NCBI GenBank assembly: GCA_965207595.1
Contig: CBDBMW010000010.1
Location: 434,001 to 498,000, forward strand
Direction of reading: 5' to 3'
Source of the DNA: JAGWAJ01 sp026707615
GTDB lineage: Bacteria; Acidobacteriota; Vicinamibacteria; Vicinamibacterales; UBA8438
Length of the DNA: 64,000 nucleotides
The notes beneath the pieces are model-generated. The model searched no databases. It saw only the letters and a program-made list of their open reading frames with translations, and was not told the DNA's origin. Shown here piece after piece: positions 26,479 to 35,756 of the stretch (the first letter of the stretch is position 1; each line of letters starts with the position of its first letter). Position numbers and translations under genes: made by a program.

Positions 26479-27687
26479 ATGAGGTCCGGCAAGCTCCACC
26501 CGCCGCGGACGCCGCCGCGGGCCGCCTGTGCACGCGTGACGCGCCGCGAGGCGACGTCCGCGACGCCTGGCGTGATCCGTGCCGCCCGGGCGCGCTGTGC
26601 GCTCGTGGCCCTCGCGACCGTCCTTGCGCTCCTGGCCCCCGCGGCGGCGGCCGCGCACGACGTCGAGAACACGCACGTGCTCGTCGTGCTCGAGGCGGAC
26701 GACACCTACCGGGTCGACGTCCTCAACGACGCCGACTGGCTCTGGCTGCAGGTCCACCCCGGCGCCACCGCCGCCGACCTGCCCGCGGTCGCGGCGCGGA
26801 ACCGGGAACTCGCCGAGCTCGTACCCGCCTTCGCGACCGGCATGACCGTCGTGTTCGACGGGGACGCGGTCCCCCCGGAGGGCGTGACGTACGTGCCGCC
26901 GCCCACGGAGGATCGCTCGGGACCGTGGGGTCTGGCGGAGCCAGGGCTCATCCGGCTCACCGGGACGGTGCCCCCCGGGGCCGCTACGTTCCAGTTCGGC
27001 TACGACCGGATCATCGACGAGTACCCGATGACCGTCACGCGCGCCGCCGGCGCGCCGGCGACCCGTTGGTTGCAGCCGTCCCAGCTCAGCCCCGCGCTCG
27101 CCGTCGCCGACCTCGTCCCGCTGACGCCCCTGCAGGTGGCCGTCCAGTACCTCGGCCTCGGCTACACCCACATTCTCCCGAAGGGGCTCGACCACATCCT
27201 CTTCGTGCTCGGGCTGTTCCTGCTGAGCACGAAGCTCCGGCCGCTCCTGTTCCAGGTGACGGCGTTCACCGTCGCCCACACGATCACGCTGGCTCTGACC
27301 ATCTACGGAGTCTTCGCGCTCCCGCCAGCCGTCGTCGAGCCGCTCATCGCGCTCTCCATCGCCTACGTGGCGGTCGAGAACCTGCTTACCGCCGAGCTGA
27401 AGCCCTCGCGTATCGCGCTCGTCTTCGCCTTCGGCCTGCTGCACGGCATGGGGTTCGCCGGCGTGCTGGCCGACCTGGGGCTGCCGCGCGGGGAGCTCGT
27501 GACGGCCCTCGTCACGTTCAACGTCGGGGTCGAGGTCGGGCAGCTCACGGTCATCGCGGCGGCCTTCGCCGCCGTCGCCGCGGTCCGCGACCGCGCGTGG
27601 TATCGCAACCGGGTCGTCGTGCCGCTGTCGCTCGGCATCGCCGCGGTGGGTCTGTTCTGGACCGTGGAGCGGGTGCTGGCCGCCTGA
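26479..27687 (+). CDS. HupE/UreJ family membrane protein
   Basis: The 402-residue product has an N-terminal signal segment (about residues 35-60, ending AAAAAHDVENTHV), a periplasmic beta-rich domain of about 150 residues, and a C-terminal half with about six hydrophobic helices. The membrane part contains family features such as YTHILPKGLDHILFVLGLF, AFTVAHTITLAL and GLLHGMGFAGVL, with conserved His residues. HupE/UreJ proteins are linked to nickel or cobalt uptake, but family members of this fused type in many phyla have no assigned substrate. The ATG at 26479 fits a -10 box 8 nt upstream. It is divergent from the selenoprotein gene and convergent with the LysE-like gene, 23 nt apart. Confidence 0.85.
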   Translation: MRSGKLHPPRTPPRAACARVTRREATSATPGVIRAARARCALVALATVLALLAPAAAAAHDVENTHVLVVLEADDTYRVDVLNDADWLWLQVHPGATAADLPAVAARNRELAELVPAFATGMTVVFDGDAVPPEGVTYVPPPTEDRSGPWGLAEPGLIRLTGTVPPGAATFQFGYDRIIDEYPMTVTRAAGAPATRWLQPSQLSPALAVADLVPLTPLQVAVQYLGLGYTHILPKGLDHILFVLGLFLLSTKLRPLLFQVTAFTVAHTITLALTIYGVFALPPAVVEPLIALSIAYVAVENLLTAELKPSRIALVFAFGLLHGMGFAGVLADLGLPRGELVTALVTFNVGVEVGQLTVIAAAFAAVAAVRDRAWYRNRVVVPLSLGIAAVGLFWTVERVLAA

Positions 27688-27710
27688 CGCGTTCGTCCCC
27701 CGGGCGTCGC

Positions 27711-28328
27711 TCACAGCACGCCGAGGTGCTGGAGGCCGTCACGGGCGAAGCGCACGGCGAAGACGCCGAGGGCGAGGCCGAGCGCGCGGACGAGATACAC
27801 GTACCCGCGGCTCTGGAGCAGCCGCCGCCCCTTCCCCACACCCCACGCCACCACCACCTTCGAGCCGACGAGGCAGCCGTACATCGCAGCGAGGAAGGCG
27901 ACGGCCGGCGCCGTGCCCTCCTCCCACGCCCCGAGGAGCGTCGGACCGCCGATGCCCAGCCAGAAGAGGTAGGGATGCGGGTTCAGGAGGTTCACGGCCG
28001 CGCCCTTGGCGAGCGCGGAGCCCCGCGGCCCGGGCGCGGCGACAACCTCCGGCGCGGCCACCGTCAGGCCGTCCCAGGCGAGGTAGGCCAGGAGGACCGC
28101 GCCGGCCAGCGCCAGCGCGCCCAGCACCGCGGTCCCGTCCACGCGGGTCAGGAGCACGATCGACACGAGGACGATCGGCGCATCCGTCAAGAGCGGCGCC
28201 GCCGCCACCCGCACGCCGGCCCCCACTCCCCCGCGAAGCGACTCGGTCACGACGAGCGTCAGGAGCGGACCGGGGGTTACGCCGGCCCCCAGCCCGAAGA
28301 CGACGCCGGTCACCACCAGCGTCAGCAT
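27711..28328 (-). CDS. LysE family translocator
   Basis: LysE-type proteins export amino acids or related small molecules across the inner membrane. The 205-residue product is hydrophobic throughout, with about six membrane segments. It begins MLTLVVTGVVFGLGAGVTPGPLLTLVV, containing the family G-x-x-x-TPGP motif. A second typical stretch is KGAAVNLLNPHPYLFWLGIGGP (NPHP motif). The ATG at 28328 has a Shine-Dalgarno (GGGAGGCG). The longer open frame upstream is antisense of the chrA promoter region. Substrate cannot be predicted. Confidence 0.88.
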   Translation of the reverse strand: MLTLVVTGVVFGLGAGVTPGPLLTLVVTESLRGGVGAGVRVAAAPLLTDAPIVLVSIVLLTRVDGTAVLGALALAGAVLLAYLAWDGLTVAAPEVVAAPGPRGSALAKGAAVNLLNPHPYLFWLGIGGPTLLGAWEEGTAPAVAFLAAMYGCLVGSKVVVAWGVGKGRRLLQSRGYVYLVRALGLALGVFAVRFARDGLQHLGVL

Positions 28329-28429
28329 GATTCGCCTCCCGGGAGTCCGCGGAGTCCGCGCCGCCGAACGCGGTCCGCCGACGTCTCGCGTTCGCAGCCG
28401 CGACCGCCGCGGGCCGCCCACCCCGCGTG

Positions 28430-28435
28430 TAGGAT
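28430..28435 (+). promoter_or_regulatory. -10-like box just before chrA
   Basis: TAGGAT ends 6 nt before the GTG start of chrA at 28442, with no Shine-Dalgarno between. This suggests a leaderless transcript. A -35 element is not clear. Confidence 0.3.
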
Positions 28436-28441
28436 CCGCGC

Positions 28442-29623
28442 GTGACGACGCGCGCCCCGCTGGCCGAGCTGGCCATCCTCTTCCTGCGGCTCGGCGTCAC
28501 CGCGTTCGGCGGCCCCGCGGCCCACATCGCGATGATGCGCGACGAGGTCGTGGACCGGCGGAAGTGGCTGACCGACGCCGAGTTCCTGGACCTGCTGGCC
28601 GCCACCAACCTCATTCCGGGGCCGAACTCGACCGAGATGGCGATCCACCTCGGCTACCGCCGCGGGGGGATCGCGGGGCTCGCGCTCGCCGGCATCTGCT
28701 TCATCCTGCCCGCCGCGCTCATCGTGCTGCCCATCGCCTGGGCCTACGCGCGCTACGGCGAGACGCCGCAGGCGGCATGGCTCGCCTACGGAATCGCGCC
28801 CGTGATCATCGCCATCGTGGTGCAGGCCCTGATCAAGCTGGGCCGGGCCGCGGTGACGGGCGTGGCGCCCGCGCTGCTGGGCGCGGTGGCCGCCATGCTG
28901 TCGATCGGCGGCGTGAACGAGCTCCTGCTGCTCGGAGGCGGCGCGGCGGCCGGCCTGGCCGTCGCCGGCGCGCGGTCGCTGGGAAGCGGGCGTCCGACCG
29001 GCGGGGCCGCCGCGGCCGTCTGGGCGGTCGCCGTGGCGGCCGGCGGCGCCTGCCTGCACGCGGCCGGCGCAGCGACGGCCGCCGCGACCGCAGTTCCGGT
29101 CACCCTGGCCCGCCTGACGCTCTTCTTCCTGAAGGTGGGGTCGGTCCTCTTCGGCAGCGGCTACGTGCTGCTCGCGTTCCTGCGCGCGGACCTCACCGAG
29201 CGCTGGGGCTGGCTGACCGACCAGCAGTTGATCGACGCGGTGACCGTCGGACAGGTCACGCCGGGTCCGGTGTTCACGACGGCGACGTTCATCGGCTACC
29301 TCCTCGGCGGGGTGCCGGGCGCGGTGCTGGCCACGGTGGCGATCTTTCTGCCGGGCTTCGTGTTCGTGGCCATCACGCAGCCGATCATTCCGAAGCTCCG
29401 CGCCTCGACCCTGATGGGCGGAGCGCTCGATGGCGTGGTCGCGGCGTCGCTCGGGCTGATGCTCGCCGTGACGTGGCAGTTGGCGCAGGCCGCGATCACG
29501 GACGCCGCGACAGCGGGGGTGGCGGCTGCCGCGGCAGTGATCCTGGTGGTCTGGAAGCCGAACTCGACCTGGCTGATACTCGCGGGCGCGGTCGCCGGCT
29601 GGCTCCTGCACGGGACCGGCTGA
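28442..29623 (+). CDS. chrA: Chromate transporter ChrA family, two-domain
   Basis: The 393-residue product contains two homologous halves of the ChrA (CHR) family. The first begins near residue 8 with LAILFLRLGVTAFGGPAAHIAMM and includes NLIPGPNSTEMAIHLGYRRGG. The second begins near 222 with LTLFFLKVGSVLFGSGYVLLAFL and includes VTVGQVTPGPVFTTATFIGYLLGG. The paired FGG/FGSG and PGP motifs are diagnostic. Members are proton-linked chromate/sulfate antiporters in the inner membrane; the physiological substrate here is unknown. The start is GTG at 28442. The gene is convergent with the CHAD gene, only 6 nt apart. Confidence 0.92.
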   Translation: MTTRAPLAELAILFLRLGVTAFGGPAAHIAMMRDEVVDRRKWLTDAEFLDLLAATNLIPGPNSTEMAIHLGYRRGGIAGLALAGICFILPAALIVLPIAWAYARYGETPQAAWLAYGIAPVIIAIVVQALIKLGRAAVTGVAPALLGAVAAMLSIGGVNELLLLGGGAAAGLAVAGARSLGSGRPTGGAAAAVWAVAVAAGGACLHAAGAATAAATAVPVTLARLTLFFLKVGSVLFGSGYVLLAFLRADLTERWGWLTDQQLIDAVTVGQVTPGPVFTTATFIGYLLGGVPGAVLATVAIFLPGFVFVAITQPIIPKLRASTLMGGALDGVVAASLGLMLAVTWQLAQAAITDAATAGVAAAAAVILVVWKPNSTWLILAGAVAGWLLHGTG

Positions 29624-29629
29624 CCCCTG

Positions 29630-30601
29630 CTACCCCGCGGGCTCCGGATCGCCCCCGACCGCCTCCCGGGGCGCCTCCGCCTCCAGCGACATCTTCAGCA
29701 TCCGTTCGTCGCTGCCGTCGTCACCGGATGCGGGCTCGAGCCGCGCGGCGACCTCCTCCGCGCCCCCGCACAGCTCGAGCAGCGCGGGCTGCGCCGCCAC
29801 GAAATCCGCGTGCAGCCGGCAGCATTCGGCAGCCAGGTCCGCGCGGAGCCGATCGAGTTGCGCTGCCCACTCCGGCGGCCGACCGTGGGGGATCGGCATC
29901 GCCCGGATGAGGTCCTGCAGCACCTCGCGGTCGTGCAGGCGGCCCAGCGTGTCCTGCACGGCCTTGAGACGGGCGGTCGCCGCCGCCGTCTCGATGTCGG
30001 CGGCCGCACCGGCTATCTCCAGCGCGTAGCGGAGCCTCTTCGCCGCGATTCGGACCTCGTGCACGCGCTCGGAGACATAGAGCGCTCCCGCCTCGGCCAC
30101 CGCCGCCCGCACGCGCTCCGCGTGGCGCCGGGTCCGGGCCGCGAGCGCTTGCGCCCAGGCGCCGGTCGCGGGGCGCGCGTCGAGCGACCCGACCAGCTCC
30201 GACACCGCACGGGGGAGCTTCCGGAGCTCGGCCCCCGACACCCTGGCGCGGAGGCGCCGGCGCCGGCGCGCGCGCTCGTCGGTCAGGTGGTGGCGCAGCC
30301 GGCCGGCGCCGGCCGCGGGCAGCCTCTCGTCCGGCATCGACGCGACCAACTCGAGAGCGACGTCGATCTCGCGCACCCCGCCGAACGCGCGCCCGATCCG
30401 GCGCGCGCGACGGCGGGCCCGCGTCGCCGCGCGCCCCGGCGCCTCGCCGGCGCAGAGCGGGAGCAGCTCGCGCAGGCGTCGCGTCGCCACGCGGGCGTCG
30501 TGCAACGGGTCGGCCTCGCCCGCGAGGGCGCGGGCCGCATGCCGGCCGAAGACCGACACCTGCTGCTCCAGGGGTCGCCGCAAGGGGTGCGCAGAGGCCA
30601 T
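29630..30601 (-). CDS. CHAD domain protein
   Basis: CHAD domains are helical, rich in conserved His and Arg, and bind inorganic polyphosphate. The 323-residue product shows the characteristic paired motifs: DPLHDARVATRRLREL near the N-terminus (about 30-46) and VHEVRIAAKRLRYALEI near residue 180. It is otherwise charged and helical with no signal peptide. The ATG at 30601 begins MASAHPLRRPLEQQ; the open frame upstream has no support. It is divergent from a Ppx/GppA phosphatase gene 116 bp away, and such pairing supports a role in polyphosphate metabolism. Confidence 0.88.
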   Translation of the reverse strand: MASAHPLRRPLEQQVSVFGRHAARALAGEADPLHDARVATRRLRELLPLCAGEAPGRAATRARRRARRIGRAFGGVREIDVALELVASMPDERLPAAGAGRLRHHLTDERARRRRRLRARVSGAELRKLPRAVSELVGSLDARPATGAWAQALAARTRRHAERVRAAVAEAGALYVSERVHEVRIAAKRLRYALEIAGAAADIETAAATARLKAVQDTLGRLHDREVLQDLIRAMPIPHGRPPEWAAQLDRLRADLAAECCRLHADFVAAQPALLELCGGAEEVAARLEPASGDDGSDERMLKMSLEAEAPREAVGGDPEPAG

Positions 30602-30717
30602 GCTACGATGCGTGACGGGAGCGAGCCGTCCCCATAGCTTAGATCGAGGCGCGAGCGCGCCCTGACGGGCGCGTCCGGAATCCGCGCGCAAGAGGCTCCC
30701 CCGTCTCCGGTCCCCGC

Positions 30718-32352
30718 ATGCGCATCGCCGCCATCGACATCGGTACCAACTCGGTCCACGTCATCATCGTGCAGGTGCGGGCGGACCGTTCGTTCGAGAT
30801 CATCGACCGCGAGAAGGAGATGGTCCGGCTCGGCTCCGGCGGCCTCGGCGGTCGATCGCTCACCGAGCCCGCGATGCTCGCGGCGCTCCAGGCGCTCGGC
30901 AAGTTCACGCGCCTGGCGGAATCCCACGACGTCGACGAGATCGTCGCGGCGGCGACGAGCGCCGTCCGGGAAGCGGACAACGGTCGCGAGTTCCTGGGCG
31001 CCATCCGCCAGCGGACCGGCATCCAGGTCCGCGTCATCTCCGGAACCGAGGAGGCGCGCCTCATCCACCGTGCCGCCGTCTACGGGGTCGACGTCTCGGG
31101 GGGCGCCGCGGTCGTGATCGACGTCGGGGGCGGCAGCGTGGAGCTCACGCAGGGCACGGGGGCCCGCGCCCACGTGGCGCAGAGCCTGAAGCTCGGCGTC
31201 ATCCGCCTGACCGAGCAGTTCATCCGCTCCGACCCCCTCAGCCGCCGGGACGAGCGCCAGATGGTGTCCCACATCACGGAGACCATCGCGCCCACGGTGG
31301 AGAAGATCGTCAGCCGCGGCTGCGACCGGGTCATCGGCACGTCCGGCACGATCCTCAGCCTCGGGGGCCTCGCGGTCGGCGAGGGACGGGCCATCGGCTC
31401 CGACGACCTCCGGAGCCGCCGCGTGAGCGCCAAGCAGATCCGGCGCCTGCGCCGCGACCTCTGCGCGCTGGACCTGCCCGGCCGCCTCCGCCTTCCCGGC
31501 CTCGACCCGCGTCGCGCCGACCTCGCGGTGGCCGGATCGATACTGCTCGACACCATCCTGCGGCAGATCGGCGCGGTCGAGCTCACGCTGTGCGATCTGG
31601 CCCTCCGCGAGGGCCTGGCGCTCGACTACCTGAGCCGCAACCGCGACCACATCGCCAAGGTCGAGCAGTTCCCCGACGTGCGGCGGCGGAGCGTCGTCGA
31701 GCTCGCCGAGCGTTGCAACTACGCCTCCGAGCACGCCGAGCAGGTCCGCCGGTTGTCGCTCTCGCTCTTCGATCAGACGCAGCCCGCGCACGGGCTCGGC
31801 GCCCGGGAGCGCGAATGGCTGGACCACGCCGCGCTGCTGCACGACATCGGCGTGCACATCAGCTACGGCCGCCACCACAAGCACTCCTACTACCTGATCA
31901 AGAACGGCGACCTGCGGGGGTTCGAGCCCGAGGAGGTGGAGGCCATCGCGCTCGTCGCGCGCCACCACCGGCGCGGCCTGCCGAAGAAGTCCCGCGGCGG
32001 CTACGCCGGCCTCCCGGGGCGGCATCGCCGCACCGTGCGCACCCTGGCCGCGATGCTGCGCCTGGCGGAGGGGCTCGATCGCAGCCATGCGCAGAGCGTC
32101 GGCTCGGTCGAGATCGTGCCGGGGCTGCGCGACTACCTGCTGCGGCTGACGCCGGCGGGCGACACGGAGCTCGAGCTGTGGGCGGCTCAGCGCAGCGTCG
32201 CTCCGCTCGAAGCGATTCTCGGCCGGATCATCCGCTTCGAGGTCGACGCCGACGCAACCCGGGCGTCGCTCCGCCCCTCCCGACAGCGCCGGCGGCCGGC
32301 GGCCGGGAACGGGGAGGGCCCGTCCCGCCCCGCGCGGCGCGCCCCCCGCTGA
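30718..32352 (+). CDS. Ppx/GppA family exopolyphosphatase / (p)ppGpp phosphohydrolase
   Basis: The 544-residue product has the actin-like fold motifs of Ppx/GppA: AAIDIGTNSVHVIIVQV at the N-terminus, AATSAVREADNG near 80, EEARLI near 112 and VIDVGGGSVELTQG near 135-148. The C-terminal part (about 320-480) has an HD-type helical domain with LLHDIGVHISYGRHHKHSYYLI. These enzymes hydrolyse terminal phosphates of polyphosphate or pppGpp in the cytoplasm. The two activities cannot be separated by sequence alone. Its neighbour across the intergenic region encodes a CHAD polyphosphate-binding protein, which favours polyphosphate. The C-terminal 40 residues are a basic, low-complexity tail. Confidence 0.92.
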   Translation: MRIAAIDIGTNSVHVIIVQVRADRSFEIIDREKEMVRLGSGGLGGRSLTEPAMLAALQALGKFTRLAESHDVDEIVAAATSAVREADNGREFLGAIRQRTGIQVRVISGTEEARLIHRAAVYGVDVSGGAAVVIDVGGGSVELTQGTGARAHVAQSLKLGVIRLTEQFIRSDPLSRRDERQMVSHITETIAPTVEKIVSRGCDRVIGTSGTILSLGGLAVGEGRAIGSDDLRSRRVSAKQIRRLRRDLCALDLPGRLRLPGLDPRRADLAVAGSILLDTILRQIGAVELTLCDLALREGLALDYLSRNRDHIAKVEQFPDVRRRSVVELAERCNYASEHAEQVRRLSLSLFDQTQPAHGLGAREREWLDHAALLHDIGVHISYGRHHKHSYYLIKNGDLRGFEPEEVEAIALVARHHRRGLPKKSRGGYAGLPGRHRRTVRTLAAMLRLAEGLDRSHAQSVGSVEIVPGLRDYLLRLTPAGDTELELWAAQRSVAPLEAILGRIIRFEVDADATRASLRPSRQRRRPAAGNGEGPSRPARRAPR

Positions 32353-32398
32353 CGACCGCTTCGGCTCGCCCGGCGTTCGCTTCCGCGCCGGCCGGCGT

Positions 32399-32428
32399 CT
32401 GACGCACGGCGACGTACCGATCTATGAT
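32399..32428 (+). promoter_or_regulatory. Sigma-70-type promoter for yacG-gltA
   Basis: CTGACG (32399-32404) and TATGAT (32423-32428) are separated by 18 nt. The -10 is good and the -35 moderate. The transcript would begin about 50 nt before yacG. Confidence 0.45.
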
Positions 32429-32485
32429 CCGCACGGTCGCCCGGCGGCCGGGTCGCCGAGCGAGCCCGAGAACACTCCACGGCCG

Positions 32486-32692
32486 ATGACGTCAGCCGCC
32501 GCCGGGGAGAGGCAGTGCGTCTACTGCCGGCGCCGTCCGGTCGCTGATGCCTGGCGGCCGTTCTGCAGCGAGCGTTGCCGCCTCCTCGACCTGCGCGACT
32601 GGATGGACGGCCGGTACCGCGTTCCGGGGGAGGCCGCGTCCGTCCCCGACGGCGGACCGGCCGACGGCGGCGCGCCGGACGACAACCGCTAA
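32486..32692 (+). CDS. yacG: DNA gyrase inhibitor YacG-like zinc-finger protein
   Basis: YacG binds gyrase and blocks its DNA binding. The 68-residue product contains a CxxC-x12-CxxxC zinc site: Cys11, Cys14, Cys27 and Cys31 (CVYCRRRPV ... PFCSERCRLLDL). The usual RLLDLRDWMDGRYRVPG continuation follows. The C-terminus is acidic and Gly/Pro-rich. It lies 26 nt upstream of citrate synthase and probably shares its promoter. Confidence 0.88.
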   Translation: MTSAAAGERQCVYCRRRPVADAWRPFCSERCRLLDLRDWMDGRYRVPGEAASVPDGGPADGGAPDDNR

Positions 32693-32718
32693 TCCGGAAT
32701 CCCGAGGACACGACCGGC

Positions 32719-34002
32719 ATGGCCGACACGTTGACGATCACCGACAACCGGACCGGCAGGCAGTACGACGTTCCGATCACGGACGGCACGATCCGGGCGA
32801 TCGACCTGCGCCAGATCAAGGTGGAGGCGGACGAGTTCGGGATGCTGTCGTACGACCCCGCCTTCCTGAACACGGCCAACTGCCGGAGCAGCATCACCTT
32901 CATCGACGGCGACAAGGGGATCCTGCGCTACCGGGGCTACCCGATCGAGCAGCTCGCCGAGCGGAGCACGTTCGTCGAGACGGCGTGGCTGCTGCTGCAC
33001 GGGGAGCTGCCGGCGCCGGGGGAGCTCGAGGCGTGGACGGCGGAGCTCGGCCGGCACGTCGAGCTCCACGAGAACGTCAGGAAGCTCGTCGGGGCCTTCC
33101 GCCACGACGCGCACCCGATGGGGGTCTTCCTGAGCGTGGTCGGGGCGCTGTCGACGTTCTTTCCCGACGCGAAGCGCGTGCTCGACGCCGACACGCGCCG
33201 CACGCAGATCGTCCGCCTCATCGCCCAGGTGCCGGCCATCGCCGCGTGTACGTACCGCCACAGCATCGGCCGCCCCCACGTCGCCCCCGACCCCGACCTG
33301 AGCTACGCCGGCAACTTCCTGAGCATGCTCTACCGGGGCATCGAGCGGGAGTACCGGCCGGAGCCGGTCCTCGAGCGCGCGCTCGACGTGCTGTTCATCC
33401 TGCACGCGGACCACGAGCAGAACTGCAGCACGAGCGCGATGCGCGGGATCGGGAGCTCGCAGGCCGATCCGTTCGCGGCGCTCGCCGGCGCGGCGGCCGC
33501 CCTCTACGGACCGCTCCACGGCGGCGCCAACGAGGCCGTGCTCCGCATGCTCGCCGAGATCGGCTCCGTCGACCAGATTCCGGGCTTCATTCGGAGCGTG
33601 AAGGAGGGCGAGCGGCGTCTCATGGGCTTCGGCCACCGGGTGTACAAGTCGTACGACCCGCGCGCCGCGGTCATCAAGGAGACGGCGCACCGCGTCTTCG
33701 AGGTCACGGGGCGCAATCCGCTGCTGGACGTGGCGCTCGAGCTCGAGCGCATCGCCCTCCAGGACGACTACTTCGTAGGCCGCCGGCTCTACCCCAACGT
33801 CGACTTCTACTCCGGGCTGATCTACGAGGCGATGGGCTTCGACCCCGGCATGTTCCCCGTGCTGTTCGCCATCGGCCGCACCGCGGGCTGGGTGGCGCAG
33901 TGGCAGGAGATGCTCGAGGACAAGGAGCAGCGGATAGCGCGGCCGCGGCAGATCTACACCGGCGCCGGCAAGCGGGACTACGTCGCCGTCGACGCCCGCT
34001 GA
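32719..34002 (+). CDS. gltA: Citrate synthase, type II-like
   Basis: Citrate synthase condenses acetyl-CoA with oxaloacetate at entry to the citric acid cycle. The 427-residue product starts at the ATG at 32719 (MADTLTITDNRTGRQYDVP), giving the normal length and N-terminus; the frame upstream overlaps yacG. Active-site residues are visible: His232 in HADHEQN, His267 in LHGGANE, His306 in GFGHRVYK and Asp362 in NVDFYSG. The N-terminal small domain (ITDGTIRAIDLRQI) is that of gram-negative hexameric enzymes, usually NADH-regulated. Confidence 0.97.
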   Translation: MADTLTITDNRTGRQYDVPITDGTIRAIDLRQIKVEADEFGMLSYDPAFLNTANCRSSITFIDGDKGILRYRGYPIEQLAERSTFVETAWLLLHGELPAPGELEAWTAELGRHVELHENVRKLVGAFRHDAHPMGVFLSVVGALSTFFPDAKRVLDADTRRTQIVRLIAQVPAIAACTYRHSIGRPHVAPDPDLSYAGNFLSMLYRGIEREYRPEPVLERALDVLFILHADHEQNCSTSAMRGIGSSQADPFAALAGAAAALYGPLHGGANEAVLRMLAEIGSVDQIPGFIRSVKEGERRLMGFGHRVYKSYDPRAAVIKETAHRVFEVTGRNPLLDVALELERIALQDDYFVGRRLYPNVDFYSGLIYEAMGFDPGMFPVLFAIGRTAGWVAQWQEMLEDKEQRIARPRQIYTGAGKRDYVAVDAR

Positions 34003-34058
34003 ACGAACCGGCCCGCCACCGGGAACGTCGCCCGACGGCTCGCCGACCCTCCCGGGCT

Positions 34059-34079
34059 CTGCGCCCCTTCTCGGCGCAG
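34059..34079. terminator. Hairpin between convergent gltA and the PP2C gene
   Basis: CTGCGCC and GGCGCAG form a 7-bp GC stem with a 7-nt loop, 57 nt after the gltA stop and about 18 nt after the stop of the convergent gene. No T-run follows on either strand, so function as an intrinsic terminator is uncertain. Confidence 0.4.
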
Positions 34080-34096
34080 CGGCCCGGCCTGCCGAT

Positions 34097-35743
34097 CTAC
34101 GGCGCCGACTCCCGGGCACCCGGGCCGGAGTAAGTCGCGACCATCGCGGTCACGTCGTCGTGCTGCGCCGCGCCGGCCGTGAACCGCTCGACCTCGGCGA
34201 AGATCCGCGCGAGACGCGACTCGGCGTCCCCGGCGCCGCCGTCGGTCAGGCTGGCGATCAGCCGGTCGTCGCCGTACTCCTCCCCCGCCGCGCTCATCGC
34301 CTCGGACACGCCGTCGCTGAAGACCACGAGGAAGTCCCCCGGCGCCAGGTCGACCGTCGCCTCCTCGAAGTCGACGCCCTCGAAGAGCCCCAGGACGATC
34401 CCTCCGGCCTCGAGGCGTCGGACGGCGCCGTCCGTCCCGACGAGCATCGGCGGATTGTGCCCGGCATTGCAGTAGGTCAGGCGGCCGTCCGGCGACAGCA
34501 CGGCGAAGAAGAGCGTGACGAAGCGCCCGGAGATGCCGCGCCGGACGAGCGCGGTGTTGACCGCGGCCAGGATCGACGCCGGTCCCGCCTCGCCCGCCGC
34601 CGACGCCTGCGCCCCGAGCGACCCCTGCGTGAAGGCGCTGAGCAGCGCGGCGGGCGGTCCCTTGCCCGCCACGTCGCCGAGCACGATGCCCAGCCTGCCC
34701 TCTCCGAGGTCGAGATAGTCGAAGAAGTCTCCGCCGATCGCCCGGCACGGCAGGGTCTCCGCCGCCGCGGCGAAGAAGTCTCCCGTCCGGCGGCGCGTCG
34801 GCAGCAGCGCCTGCTGGATGTCGGCCGCCGTCCGCATCTCCTGGTCTAGGCGCGCCTTCTCGAGCGCCTCCCGGTAGAGCTTGGCGTTCTCGATGGCGAC
34901 CGCGGCCTCGTTCGCGAGCGTCTCGAGCGAGCTGGCCGTCGACGAGGCGAGCAGCGTCCCCCTCTCCCGGCTGTCGAGGTACAGCACGCCGACGCGGCGC
35001 TCTTCGGACGGGTCGGGAACGGCGTCGGCGGCGGCGTAGCGCACGAGGCGCAGCGGCACGCACAGGACGTGGCGGATGCCGAGCGCCACCGTTCCCTGGT
35101 GGGCGTCCGCCAGGTCGCCGTCGAGCAGGTCGGCCTCGATGCGGGTCTTTCCGGTCCGGAAGACCTCCTCCGGGATCTTGCGGCTCGTCTGGAATCCGCT
35201 GCCGGGGAGGGGCTGGCGGTCGCGCGACCTCCCCATGGTGAACTCGAGCTGCCCGGTTTCGTCCGCCAGCATGATGAATCCGCGCTCGGCCCCGCTCACT
35301 GCGATGGCCGAGTCCATCACCAGCACGAGCACGTCGTCGAGCACGCGGGCGGAGCTCAGCGCCCGCAGCCCCTCGAGCAGCGCCGCCACCTGCCGCAGAT
35401 CGCCGATCGTCTCGACGCGGCGGGACGGGGACAACGTGGCCTCGTCCGTCGCGCACCGGAAGGTCAGCTCGGCGCCGCCCCGCCCGAGCCGGACGCGGGC
35501 GCCGTCCTCGAGCGCTCCCTCGCGAACCGGCGCGCCGTCGACGAACGTCCCGTGGCGCGACCCGCGGTCGCGGATGGCGTACCCCTCCCCCGCCGCCACG
35601 ATCTCGGCGTGCTCGCGAGACACCTCGCCGCTCGTCAGCAGCAGGTCGTTCCCGGCGCCGCGGCCGAGGCGAAACGGGAGCCTGTCTACGGCCACCGTCC
35701 GCCGGCCGGTGGCGTCCGTGACATCCAGTTGGGGCGCTGCCAC
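34097..35743 (-). CDS. FHA-GAF-PP2C phosphatase (RsbU/SpoIIE type)
   Basis: The 548-residue product has three domains. An FHA domain (about 18-95) shows the phosphothreonine-binding pattern GRGAGNDLLL, SREHAEI and GSRHGTFVDG. A GAF domain (about 120-290) includes SGAERGFIMLADETGQ and ANEAAVAIENAKLYREAL. A C-terminal SpoIIE/PP2C domain (about 305-540) has QQALLPTR, AIGGDFFDYLDL, VLGDVAGKGPPAALL, CNAGHNPP and VVFSDGVSEAM, with the Asp residues that bind Mn/Mg. Such proteins dephosphorylate anti-sigma antagonist proteins or other phosphoproteins in partner-switching systems. No partner gene is adjacent. A small membrane protein gene lies 13 nt upstream and is probably co-transcribed. Confidence 0.9.
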   Translation of the reverse strand: MAAPQLDVTDATGRRTVAVDRLPFRLGRGAGNDLLLTSGEVSREHAEIVAAGEGYAIRDRGSRHGTFVDGAPVREGALEDGARVRLGRGGAELTFRCATDEATLSPSRRVETIGDLRQVAALLEGLRALSSARVLDDVLVLVMDSAIAVSGAERGFIMLADETGQLEFTMGRSRDRQPLPGSGFQTSRKIPEEVFRTGKTRIEADLLDGDLADAHQGTVALGIRHVLCVPLRLVRYAAADAVPDPSEERRVGVLYLDSRERGTLLASSTASSLETLANEAAVAIENAKLYREALEKARLDQEMRTAADIQQALLPTRRRTGDFFAAAAETLPCRAIGGDFFDYLDLGEGRLGIVLGDVAGKGPPAALLSAFTQGSLGAQASAAGEAGPASILAAVNTALVRRGISGRFVTLFFAVLSPDGRLTYCNAGHNPPMLVGTDGAVRRLEAGGIVLGLFEGVDFEEATVDLAPGDFLVVFSDGVSEAMSAAGEEYGDDRLIASLTDGGAGDAESRLARIFAEVERFTAGAAQHDDVTAMVATYSGPGARESAP

Positions 35744-35756
35744 CGAGGGCTCGCCC

